Assembly (NCBI GenBank): GCA_000828075.3
Contig: JXCB02000053.1
Coordinates: 44,746 to 108,745, forward strand
Source: Tolypothrix campylonemoides VB511288
GTDB lineage: Bacteria > Cyanobacteriota > Cyanobacteriia > Cyanobacteriales > Nostocaceae
Reading direction: 5' to 3'
Length of the DNA stretch: 64,000 nucleotides
Below are positions 53,953-63,399 of this stretch, piece after piece (the stretch's first letter is position 1; the number at the start of each line of letters is the position of its first letter). The position numbers and the translations under genes are program-made. Under the pieces are notes generated by a model, which was not told where the DNA came from, ran no database searches, and saw only the letters and a list, made by a program, of their open reading frames with translations.

Positions 53953-56900
53953 ATGAGTCTTAGTAACCGTGAACGAGTTGGCAGAGCATTAGACCTCCTG
54001 AAAGATGGCTTATATCCCTTTGTAGAAAGGGAGATGCGTTCCGTTTATAACGATAAGTGGCTAGTCGCCGCCACACCTTTTGTATCAGAAGACCGTAACC
54101 TGCGGCGCACTGTTCAGCAACTCCTTAAACAGGATGTCTCAGAACAGCTGAAACTGATACTTAATCAATGGCGTGAGGTATTTAAAAAAACTCTAGGCAA
54201 TGCGGAAAAAAATTTAGTTGGGGAGTTAAAAGAAACACGCAACGCTTGGGCGCATAACGAACCATTCTCTACAGAAGACGCTTATCGCGCTCTTGATAGC
54301 GTCTCGCGGTTACTGTCTTCCATCTCCGCACCAGAAGCAGATGAAGTTGACAAGCAAAAACAAGAACTGTTACGCGTTCGCTTTGCCGAACAAGCCCGTC
54401 GTGAAACTCGTCGCGCTACTCTCCAACCTGTAGAAGGCAATCCCACAGGGGGTTTAAAATCCTGGCGAGAAATTGTCACGCCTCACCCAGATGTTGCTTC
54501 TGGTCACTATCAACAGGCGGAATTTGCTGCTGACCTCTGGCAAGTTTATTTAGATGAAGGTTCCGACGAATACCGCGTACCTACTGAGTTTTTCAGCCGC
54601 ACTTTCCTTACCGAAGGGCTGAAGCAACTACTCACAAATGCCTTGCTACGTCTTTCTGGCAAGGGAGGCGACCCCGTTATCGAACTGCAAACCAACTTTG
54701 GTGGCGGCAAAACTCACGCCATGCTGGCATTATACCACCTGTTTATGGGAGTTCCGGCATCTGAGTTACCTGGATTAGAACCAGTGCTGGAAGCAGCAAA
54801 TGTTTTACCTCCGCCGAAGGTAGGCACAGCGGTGCTGGTAGGCAATAAAATTTCTCCAGGTCAACCCCAATGTAAAAAAGATGGCACACTTGTCAAGACA
54901 CTCTGGGGCGAACTCGCTTGGCAACTGGGTGGTAAAGAAGCCTACGAAATGATTCGCTCTTCGGATGAAACCTCAACTAACCCAGGCGATACCCTGCGGC
55001 TGTTGTTTAACCGCTATGCGCCCTGCCTGATTTTAATTGATGAATGGGTGGCTTACGCTCGTCAGCTGCACGAACAAAATGACCTTCCTGGGGGCAGTTT
55101 TGACACTCACTTTACTTTTGCCCAGACTTTGAGCGAGTCGGCAAAAAACGCTACACAAACGCTGTTAGTGGTCAGTATTCCGGCTTCTGATAATGAAATT
55201 GGAGGCGATCGCGGTAAAGAAGCCTTGAGTAGACTCAAAAACGCTATTGGCAGAGTCGAATCTCCTTGGCGTCCAGCAAGTGCTGATGAAAGCTTTGAAA
55301 TTGTGCGGCGGCGATTATTTCAACCTATCACCCAAGAAAGTGGCTTTATTGCCCGTGATGCCGTTATCCGTGCTTTTGGGGAAATGTACCAAACTCAAGC
55401 GCAGGAATTCCCTTCAGAATGTCGGGAAGCAAGTTATAAGCGACGGCTAGAAAATGCTTATCCTATCCATCCAGAACTATTTGACCGACTTTACAACGAC
55501 TGGTCAACTCTAGACAAATTCCAACGCACGCGCGGTGTCCTGCGACTGATGGCAAAGGTGATTCACTCACTTTGGGAGGAACAGGACAAGAGTTTGTTAA
55601 TCATGCCTGCTAACGTGCCAATGGATGATGGACAGGTGCGAGCAGAATTGACTCGTTACCTAGAAGACAACTGGGTACCAGTGATTGAGAAAGATGTGGA
55701 TGGATATAATTCGCTACCCTTGGCGTGCGATCGCCAAAACCCAAATTTAGGACGTTACTCTGCTTGCCGTCGTGTTGCGCGTACCATTTACCTTGGTTCT
55801 GCCCCCACTTTGCGAGCAGCCAATCGCGGTATAGAAGACAACCGCATCAAATTGGGCTGCGTCCAACCAGGGGAAAGTGTTGCCACCTTCGGGGATGCCC
55901 TACGCCGACTGACTGACCAAGCTACACATCTTTATGTCGATAATACTCGTTACTGGTTCTCGACTCAACCTAGTGTCACCCGACTTGCCCAAGATAGAGC
56001 CGAACAAATTCAACAAACTCAGGATAAAATTTGGGATGAAATTATTCATCGACTCAAGGCTGACAAGCAACGCGGTATTTTCGATGGAGTGCATATTGCC
56101 CCCGACTCCACCGCAGATGTTCCTGATGAAATGGCTGTGAGGCTGGTTGTTTTGGGACCGCAGCATCCTCATAAAAACAAGGAAAGTAACGCTCCAGCCC
56201 GCACTAGAGCAGAAGAAATACTGAACCAAAAAGGAGCCAGTCCTCGGTACTGCAAAAATATGTTGCTGTTCCTAGCACCAGACAAGGCAAAACTTGAGTT
56301 ACTAGAACAATCTGTTTGCCAGTACCTTGCCTGGAATTCGATTATGCGGGATAAAGAAGCCTTGAACTTGGATGTTTTTCAAAGCAATCAGGCGACAACC
56401 AAACAACAGCAAACCGACAAAGATGTTAGAAGTTTAATTCAGGAAGCTTACATTTGGCTATTAGTGCCGGAACAACCAGACCCCCAAGGGGCGATTGAAT
56501 GGCAAGAAATCCGACTGCAAAAGCAAGACTCTCCTATTTTGCAGGCAAGTCGTAAAGCAGTTCACGAAGAACATTTGATTGCTAACTATGCTGCCAGTCG
56601 CTTGCGCTTGGAAGCCCTCGATCCGTATCTGTGGCGAGATGTCAATCACCTTGACCTCAAGAAACTGTGGGAGTACCTAGCGTACTACCTGTACTTGCCA
56701 CGCCTCAAAAATCAACAGGTGCTGTTACAAGCGGTAGAAGAAGGAGTCGCAGCCTTACTGTGGAGTGAAAACTTTGCTTACGCCACAAGCTGGGATGAAG
56801 CCAAAGGGCGTTACCTGGGTTTGAAAGCAGCTGAACATATTACCGTAACACTAAGCAGTCAAAACTTGATAGTTAAACCAGAAGTAGCGCAACGCCAGTT

Positions 56901-57294
56901 TGATGCAGATGCTGCTACAGCTAAAACTCAGACTTCAGTGGTTAAAGAAGCAACAGGGACAGCGGTCTATAAGACTGAAAAGCAAAGTACTAAAGTCAGC
57001 TTTGATAATGTAGAAACACAAAATGGTACCTCTGGTCATCAAACAACTGTCACAGTTCCACCAAAACGCTTTTATGGCTCAGTTAAGTTAGACTCATTGC
57101 GGTTACGACGCGATGCGGGACAGATAGCGGACGAGGTCATTCAACACCTTAGCAGTTTGGTGGGTGCAGAAGTAGAAATTACTTTGGAACTTCAGGTCAC
57201 TGTTCCTGATGGAGTACCAGAAAATGTGATTCGCACAGTCACAGAGAACTGTCGGGTTTTGAAATTTACCAATCAGGAATTTGAGCAAGAGTGA
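53953..57294 (+). CDS. DUF499 AAA+-like ATPase with N-terminal HEPN-like domain
   Basis: A 1113-residue protein. Residues about 4-125 resemble a Swt1/HEPN-type helical domain with an R-x4-H motif, RNAWAH at 96-101. The DUF499 core follows: Walker A NFGGGKTH (250-255) and Walker B LILIDEWVAYARQL (Asp363-Glu364). The C-terminal region ends in a segment rich in beta strands (VPPKRFYGSVKLDSLRLRRD). Predicted ATPases of this type are encoded next to DUF1156 methylases in predicted defence loci. It is the last gene of the operon-like run and is convergent with glmS. It carries no repeat insertions, unlike its neighbours. Confidence 0.88.
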   Translation: MSLSNRERVGRALDLLKDGLYPFVEREMRSVYNDKWLVAATPFVSEDRNLRRTVQQLLKQDVSEQLKLILNQWREVFKKTLGNAEKNLVGELKETRNAWAHNEPFSTEDAYRALDSVSRLLSSISAPEADEVDKQKQELLRVRFAEQARRETRRATLQPVEGNPTGGLKSWREIVTPHPDVASGHYQQAEFAADLWQVYLDEGSDEYRVPTEFFSRTFLTEGLKQLLTNALLRLSGKGGDPVIELQTNFGGGKTHAMLALYHLFMGVPASELPGLEPVLEAANVLPPPKVGTAVLVGNKISPGQPQCKKDGTLVKTLWGELAWQLGGKEAYEMIRSSDETSTNPGDTLRLLFNRYAPCLILIDEWVAYARQLHEQNDLPGGSFDTHFTFAQTLSESAKNATQTLLVVSIPASDNEIGGDRGKEALSRLKNAIGRVESPWRPASADESFEIVRRRLFQPITQESGFIARDAVIRAFGEMYQTQAQEFPSECREASYKRRLENAYPIHPELFDRLYNDWSTLDKFQRTRGVLRLMAKVIHSLWEEQDKSLLIMPANVPMDDGQVRAELTRYLEDNWVPVIEKDVDGYNSLPLACDRQNPNLGRYSACRRVARTIYLGSAPTLRAANRGIEDNRIKLGCVQPGESVATFGDALRRLTDQATHLYVDNTRYWFSTQPSVTRLAQDRAEQIQQTQDKIWDEIIHRLKADKQRGIFDGVHIAPDSTADVPDEMAVRLVVLGPQHPHKNKESNAPARTRAEEILNQKGASPRYCKNMLLFLAPDKAKLELLEQSVCQYLAWNSIMRDKEALNLDVFQSNQATTKQQQTDKDVRSLIQEAYIWLLVPEQPDPQGAIEWQEIRLQKQDSPILQASRKAVHEEHLIANYAASRLRLEALDPYLWRDVNHLDLKKLWEYLAYYLYLPRLKNQQVLLQAVEEGVAALLWSENFAYATSWDEAKGRYLGLKAAEHITVTLSSQNLIVKPEVAQRQFDADAATAKTQTSVVKEATGTAVYKTEKQSTKVSFDNVETQNGTSGHQTTVTVPPKRFYGSVKLDSLRLRRDAGQIADEVIQHLSSLVGAEVEITLELQVTVPDGVPENVIRTVTENCRVLKFTNQEFEQE

Positions 57295-57341
57295 CCTTGA
57301 AGCCAACAATCGTGTTATCTGAAATTCGATTAACTATAAAA

Positions 57342-57428
57342 AATAACCTCTGAAAGCGTTAGCGTAAGCTCCTCCGGGGGGAGGTTCGCACATCTACTTA
57401 CTGCGATCGCACTCTTTCAGAGGTTATT
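57342..57428. terminator. Bidirectional terminator with a repeat in its loop
   Basis: AATAACCTCTGAAAG at 57342-57356 pairs perfectly with CTTTCAGAGGTTATT at 57414-57428. The 57-nt loop contains repeat-like DNA with its own small hairpin (CCTCCGGGGGGAGG) and a HIP1 site. It separates convergent DUF499 and glmS. Confidence 0.7.
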
Positions 57429-57476
57429 GTTCAACTGAATTATTCCTCCACAAAATCTTTTGTAGCTGAAATGATA

Positions 57477-59375
57477 TTATTCCACCGTCACAGATTTTGC
57501 TAAATTCCTGGGCTGATCCACGTCCAAACCGCGACGCGCCGCAATGTGATAAGCCAGCAATTGCAGGGGAATTACTGTGAGAATTGGGGAAAGCAATTCA
57601 TCAACTTTTGATACAGGGATAAGGTCGTTAAAGATTTCCGCTGCTTCCCCATCGTTAACTGGAGTCACACCAATTAACCGAGAATCACGGGCTTTTGCCT
57701 CTTGGGCGTTAGAAATGACTTTTTCGTAGACACTACCAGGAGTAGCGATCGCCACAACTGGCACTTTTGCATCCAATAAAGCAATAGGTCCGTGCTTCAT
57801 TTCTCCAGCGGGATATCCCTCTGCATGAATATAACTGATTTCCTTTAATTTCAACGCTCCTTCTAAGGCTATCGGGTAATTAATTCCCCTTCCCAAAAAG
57901 ATGAAATCTTTGGTTTCTGCAAACTCATGAGCTAATTGCTCAATATAATGCTCTTGTTTTTCCAAAGTTGCTTCAATTTCACCTGGAATTTGCCGCAACC
58001 CGTTAATAATTTCCTGCAATCTCGTTGGAGAAATACTTTGACGAAGATACGCTAAATCCAAAGCCAAAGCGTAAAACGCCATCAGTTGGGCGACAAAAGT
58101 TTTCGTCGCCGCCACCCCAATTTCAATTCCCGCCAGAGTATTGATAATATGAAATATCATTTGACCTAGGGTACTTTCTGGGCGATTGGTAATCCCCAGC
58201 AGCCGCGCCTGATACTTAGGTTCTTTACCCTGACGACGTTCTTTTTCCATCGCCAAAGCTGCCAAAGTATCAGCTGTCTCACCAGACTGTGTAACCCCAA
58301 TCGTTAGTGTATTAGGTGTCAGCGGTGTTGGTGCATAACGAAATTCTGAAGCGTAATGCACTTGGGTAGGAATTCCCGCCAGTTGTTCTAGTAAATATTT
58401 ACCCACTATTGCTGCGTGCCAACTGGTACCACAGGCGACGATTTGAATTTGTTCTAAGTCACTGTAAATATCCGCCGATAAACCAAGCTTCACCGGAGAA
58501 TTAGTAGAATCACTTACATTCCAATCAGCATTGAAGTATGCATCTAAACAAGCTCGTACAACTCCTGGTTGCTCATAGATTTCCTTGAGCATGAAGTGCT
58601 TGAATCCCTGCTTTTCCACCATCATCGGATTCAAGTTGAGCAAGCGCGGTTGTTTTTTTAACCTTTCACCAGCAAAGTTGTAAACCTCAACGCCCAAAGG
58701 TGTTAGGCGTGCAATTTCTCCATTGTCTAGAGGTAACACCGCACGGGTGTAAGAAATAATAGCTGGTGTGTCGGAAGCGCAGAAAAATTCCCCTTGACCA
58801 AAACCAATGACTATCGGTGCTTGCTGTCGAACGACGATCAGTTCATCCGGGTAGTCAGCACTAATTAGGGCGATCGCAAATGCCCCCCTGAGTTTTTTAA
58901 CAGTATCACGAACAGCCTCAAGGAACAGAGAAGGGGAAAAAGGAACAGAAGCGGGGGAGTGCTTGAAAAAGTCAGCTATCAGGTGGGGAATAACTTCAAC
59001 ATCTGTATCTGAGCGAAACTGGTATCCTTTCTGTTTCAGTTCCTCGCGCAACTCGCTGTAGTTTTCAATAATTCCATTTACAACCACTGCTACTCGCATA
59101 GCTGCATCCATATGCGGATGAGCATTGTACTCTTCTGGCTTACCATGAGTTGCCCAGCGAGTGTGACCAATACCAATTTGAGCGTGGGTTTCTACTTGTT
59201 CTAGCTTAGAACGCAGGTTGTGAAGTTTGCCTTTTGCCCGGACACAATTCACATCACCTTCCCATATCGTAGCGATTCCCGCAGAATCGTAGCCGCGATA
59301 CTCCAGTTTTTCCAGCCCGGATAGCAAAATTTCTGTTGCCGTTTGAGTGCCAATATAGCCAACAATCCCGCACAT
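57477..59375 (-). CDS. glmS: Glutamine-fructose-6-phosphate aminotransferase
   Basis: This enzyme makes glucosamine-6-phosphate from fructose-6-phosphate and glutamine, the first step to UDP-GlcNAc. The N-terminal Ntn-hydrolase domain begins MCGIVGYIGT with catalytic Cys2, followed by RWATHGKP and DTDVEVIPHL. Two SIS domains follow, with GTSWHAAIVG, VTQSGETADT and the C-terminal DVDQPRNLAKSVTVE ending. It is 632 residues, normal. The psaC gene lies upstream on the same strand, separated by ~700 bp of repeats. Confidence 0.97.
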   Translation of the reverse strand: MCGIVGYIGTQTATEILLSGLEKLEYRGYDSAGIATIWEGDVNCVRAKGKLHNLRSKLEQVETHAQIGIGHTRWATHGKPEEYNAHPHMDAAMRVAVVVNGIIENYSELREELKQKGYQFRSDTDVEVIPHLIADFFKHSPASVPFSPSLFLEAVRDTVKKLRGAFAIALISADYPDELIVVRQQAPIVIGFGQGEFFCASDTPAIISYTRAVLPLDNGEIARLTPLGVEVYNFAGERLKKQPRLLNLNPMMVEKQGFKHFMLKEIYEQPGVVRACLDAYFNADWNVSDSTNSPVKLGLSADIYSDLEQIQIVACGTSWHAAIVGKYLLEQLAGIPTQVHYASEFRYAPTPLTPNTLTIGVTQSGETADTLAALAMEKERRQGKEPKYQARLLGITNRPESTLGQMIFHIINTLAGIEIGVAATKTFVAQLMAFYALALDLAYLRQSISPTRLQEIINGLRQIPGEIEATLEKQEHYIEQLAHEFAETKDFIFLGRGINYPIALEGALKLKEISYIHAEGYPAGEMKHGPIALLDAKVPVVAIATPGSVYEKVISNAQEAKARDSRLIGVTPVNDGEAAEIFNDLIPVSKVDELLSPILTVIPLQLLAYHIAARRGLDVDQPRNLAKSVTVE

Positions 59376-60081
59376 TGATCACACCACTCTCTTTATAGAA
59401 TTAATATACTCAGTATAGTTGCTAACACAAAGCTAGCGTTTTTGCAAAAAGTCCTCTTGTGGGATGGACCGAAAAGCCTGTCCTTTGAATTTGCTGGGCA
59501 GGTAAAATGCCATTGGTGTCAACTTAACGTTCAAGCCTTGATCCCACGTTAGTTTTACCCCACCTCCCTTCGGGTGAATCCTATGCCTATGGCTAACGCC
59601 ACGCCTAACGGCGAACGGCACGCTACGCGAACGGATACGCTGAGCGCAAAGCGCACGCTGCGCGTTAGCGTTCGCGAAGCGTGTGCCTTTGGCACTCAGC
59701 TCCTCCGAAGGAAGCACGCGAGCACCAGTCGCTGTGAGTTCAGGAAACCCTCCTGCAGCGCTGGATTCACCGTAAAGCTACGCCAGTGGGTACGGCCACG
59801 CTAGTCCCTAAGAGGGACGCTGCGCAAACGCTATCACGTCCCCTCCCCTTGTAAGGGCAGGAGGGGAGGTTTTGGCGTCAGACAAAACCGGGGTGGGGTG
59901 CAGTCAACGTGGGAATTATAACTAATTAGCCGAACATGATATTATTTCGGACTTTTACATTGAGGTAATAATTGTGCAGGCTGGACATTACCCACCATTG
60001 TGATTAATGGTAGAAAATGCCCAGCCTACAATCCTAAAAGTGCTTGCTATCGAGATAATTAACTGCGATCCGAACGAAAAA
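59376..60081. repeat. Dense repeat region between glmS and psaC
   Basis: This 706-bp region has no credible gene. From about 59570 to 59815 it is GC-rich repeat DNA with many GCGAACG, CGCTACGCG and CTACGCCAGTGGGTACGG-type words. Near 59838-59898 is a CCCCTCCCC/GGGGAGG palindrome with TTTTGGCGT, related to one at 63275. Near 59448-59500 is a partial relative of the MITE core. Confidence 0.6.
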
Positions 60082-61143
<1,062 letters not shown>

Positions 61144-62700
61144 ATGGACACCAAATTTATGCTGGATATGTGCAAACTGTCAAACTCCCAACAAAGCAAG
61201 CACATCACAATTTTAGGCGCAGGAATCGCTGGTTTAGTCGCAGCTTACGAACTAGAACGCATTGGTCATACCGTAGATATCATAGAAGGTAGCCCCCGCG
61301 TCGGCGGTCGAATTTGGACACACCGCTTCGGTAACGAACAAGATGCACCGTACGCAGAACTCGGTGCAATGCGTATCCCCAGCGACCACCAACATACACT
61401 GCATTATGTAAAAGAATTAGGACTAGCTGACAAACTTTGCAAATTTGTCACAGTCTTTGAAGAACAAAACGCTTTCATGAACATCGAAGGAAACATCTTC
61501 CGCATGAAAGATGCACCCCGCCTCCTCCAAGAACGCTATCAAGGAATCTTTACCGACACTCGTTACAGCGAAAAAACTCGGTTGTTTGCAGCATGGTTGA
61601 AGACAATTGTCAATACTATCTCCCCGGGTAATTTGCGCGAAAGTTTGGATGCTGACTTGAAATCACACTTGATGGATGAGTTGGAAAGACTGGATTTAGA
61701 ACCTTACTTTAGTGAAGATGGGGAAACGATTGATTTGAACTCATTTATCAAAGACCACCCTGGTTTCCGCGCTCGTTGCAGCAAGGCTCTGGATATGTTC
61801 CTTAGTGACATCATAGTTGAAACCAGTCACGATTTATTGCAAATCAAAGGCGGAATGGATCAAATCATCCAACGCCTTGTAGCATCAATCAAAGCACCGA
61901 TTACATGCAACCAACAAGTCGTAGCAATGCGGGTGCGTGAAAACTACACAGAAATTGATTACTTATCCAATGGAGAAAAGCACACCCGTCGTTGCGAGTA
62001 TGTGTTGTGTACAATTCCTTTCTCGGTAATGCGGAAAATGGAGTTAGAAGGATTTGATGAAAGAAAACTGGATTCTATCCACAACACTATATATTGTCCA
62101 GCAACGAAAGTGGCATTCCACACTCAATCCGCTTTCTGGGAAAAACAAGGAATTAAAGGTGGTGCATCCTTCAGCGGTGAAGGCGTTCGCCAAAGCTACT
62201 ATCCTTCTGTGAAATTCAATCCCAACAGTGGTAGTGTGATGCTTGCTAGCTACACCATCGGTGATGATGCTGACAGAATGGGGAATATGTCTTCTTCCGA
62301 ACGTCACGACTACGTTAAAAACATTGTTAGCAAGGTTCACCCGGAACTTCAAAGCAATGGTATGGTTGCTGATGTCGCTTCAATTGCTTGGGGTAACTAC
62401 AAGTGGAGTGCTGGTGGCTGTACAGTTCATTGGAGTGATGATATGTCCGATGAATCCAACCACACCATTAGTTATTTGGAAGCTGCTAGACCTCAAAATA
62501 CTTTGTTCTTCGCTGGCGAACATTGTTCTAAATATCCAGCATGGCTGCAAGGTTCAATTGAGTCCGCACTTGAGGCAATATACGATATCGTATCTCACAA
62601 ACATAGCACTGTTGCAGCGACAAAGTTCTCCTCTATCGGTACAGTTCATGCTAAGACTACACAAAAAAATCAAAATCGTGGGTTGGCTCAAGTTGCTTAA
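61144..62700 (+). CDS. Flavin monoamine oxidase-like FAD enzyme
   Basis: A FAD-dependent amine oxidase superfamily protein. The dinucleotide-binding motif ITILGAGIAGLVAAYELE is followed by GSPRVGGRIWTHRFG and the GAMRIPSDH segment, where L-amino-acid and aromatic-amine oxidases have R at a substrate-contact position. The C-terminal FAD motif is NTLFFAGEHCSKYPAWLQGS with an EALEAIYDI helix. I chose ATG 61144 because it follows GAGG at 61131-61134; the frame is open from ATG 60934, which would add ~70 low-complexity residues. It likely oxidises an amino acid or amine; the substrate is unknown. A hairpin and a terminator follow. Confidence 0.85.
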   Translation: MDTKFMLDMCKLSNSQQSKHITILGAGIAGLVAAYELERIGHTVDIIEGSPRVGGRIWTHRFGNEQDAPYAELGAMRIPSDHQHTLHYVKELGLADKLCKFVTVFEEQNAFMNIEGNIFRMKDAPRLLQERYQGIFTDTRYSEKTRLFAAWLKTIVNTISPGNLRESLDADLKSHLMDELERLDLEPYFSEDGETIDLNSFIKDHPGFRARCSKALDMFLSDIIVETSHDLLQIKGGMDQIIQRLVASIKAPITCNQQVVAMRVRENYTEIDYLSNGEKHTRRCEYVLCTIPFSVMRKMELEGFDERKLDSIHNTIYCPATKVAFHTQSAFWEKQGIKGGASFSGEGVRQSYYPSVKFNPNSGSVMLASYTIGDDADRMGNMSSSERHDYVKNIVSKVHPELQSNGMVADVASIAWGNYKWSAGGCTVHWSDDMSDESNHTISYLEAARPQNTLFFAGEHCSKYPAWLQGSIESALEAIYDIVSHKHSTVAATKFSSIGTVHAKTTQKNQNRGLAQVA

Positions 62701-62711
62701 ATTTTCTACTC

Positions 62712-62745
62712 GCCCCTCAATATCATATATACACACTTGAGGGGC
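62712..62745 (+). terminator. Hairpin directly after the oxidase gene
   Basis: GCCCCTCAA at 62712-62720 pairs with TTGAGGGGC at 62737-62745 across a 16-nt loop, 11 bp after the stop codon. It lacks a strong T-tract. Confidence 0.6.
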
Positions 62746-62929
62746 ATATTTAAAAACTTAATTTAAGAGCCAAAACACAAAAAATCCCAATTTGCACACT
62801 TTGTTGATAAATTTGAAAATGGTTACAATAATTATTTATTTCCTAATTTCTAGTTTTGAAATCTCCTAAAACAAACAAGTGCAATTTACACTTTTCGTAC
62901 AAGTTTTTATATTTTTTATTTTTTATTAG

Positions 62930-62962
62930 AGGTATCCGAGGTGTCCTGGATACCTTTTTTTT
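62930..62962 (+). terminator. Intrinsic terminator
   Basis: AGGTATCC at 62930-62937 pairs with GGATACCT at 62948-62955, followed by a run of Ts to 62962. It is the clearest Rho-independent terminator after the oxidase gene, 230 bp downstream of it. Confidence 0.8.
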
Positions 62963-62979
62963 GATATGTCGTAGGGGTC

Positions 62980-63012
62980 AGATCCCCGACTTCTTTAAGA
63001 AGTCGGGGATCT
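62980..63012. repeat. 16-bp-arm palindrome, copy 2
   Basis: AGATCCCCGACTTCTT at 62980-62995 pairs with 62997-63012. It differs from the copy at 38244-38276 only by one T-A to C-G change on both arms. Confidence 0.78.
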
Positions 63013-63026
63013 TGTAACCCAGAAGA

Positions 63027-63356
63027 GCGATCGCCCCTTGGAATGGTGTACTTTGTGCAATAGCAAACCAACGTGAGACTACAGGAGGTGCGATCGCACT
63101 CTTTAAAACAAGCAACAAAACTTTACCTAGAAGAATTTTCCGTGTGCCTGTTTTGATGAATTTTTCAAGGTTTGAGAAAGGCGATCGCCTTTTGCAATGG
63201 TGTACTTTGCGCGATCGCCCCTTGGGAATGGTGTACTTTGCGCGATCGCACTCTCATCTACAAAAAGAGCGATCGCCTTTAACCCCACCCCTAACCCCTC
63301 CCCGCATGCGGGGAGGGGCGGTTTTGGCGTAAGCCAAAGCCGGGGTGGGGTTCCGA
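63027..63356. repeat. HIP1-linked direct repeats and a G/C-rich palindrome
   Basis: A unit beginning GCGATCGCC and continuing AATGGTGTACTTTG occurs at 63027-63058, 63181-63211 and 63211-63243. At 63275-63356 a CCCCTCCCCGC/GCGGGGAGGGG palindrome with TTTTGGCGTAAGCC follows, related to DNA near 59840. No gene is present from 62701 to 63399. Confidence 0.65.
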
Positions 63357-63399
63357 GTGTATAACAAGGAAGTAAGAAGCGCTATATAACTGATCAACC

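Noticed and set aside
44956..57294. Identification of the cassette as canonical DISARM
   Set aside because: No drmA, drmB (DUF1998) or drmC (PLD) genes are visible; only the SNF2 helicase plus methylase theme is shared.
59433..59804. ORFs of 76 and 94 codons between glmS and psaC
   Set aside because: They are translations of GC-rich dispersed repeats.
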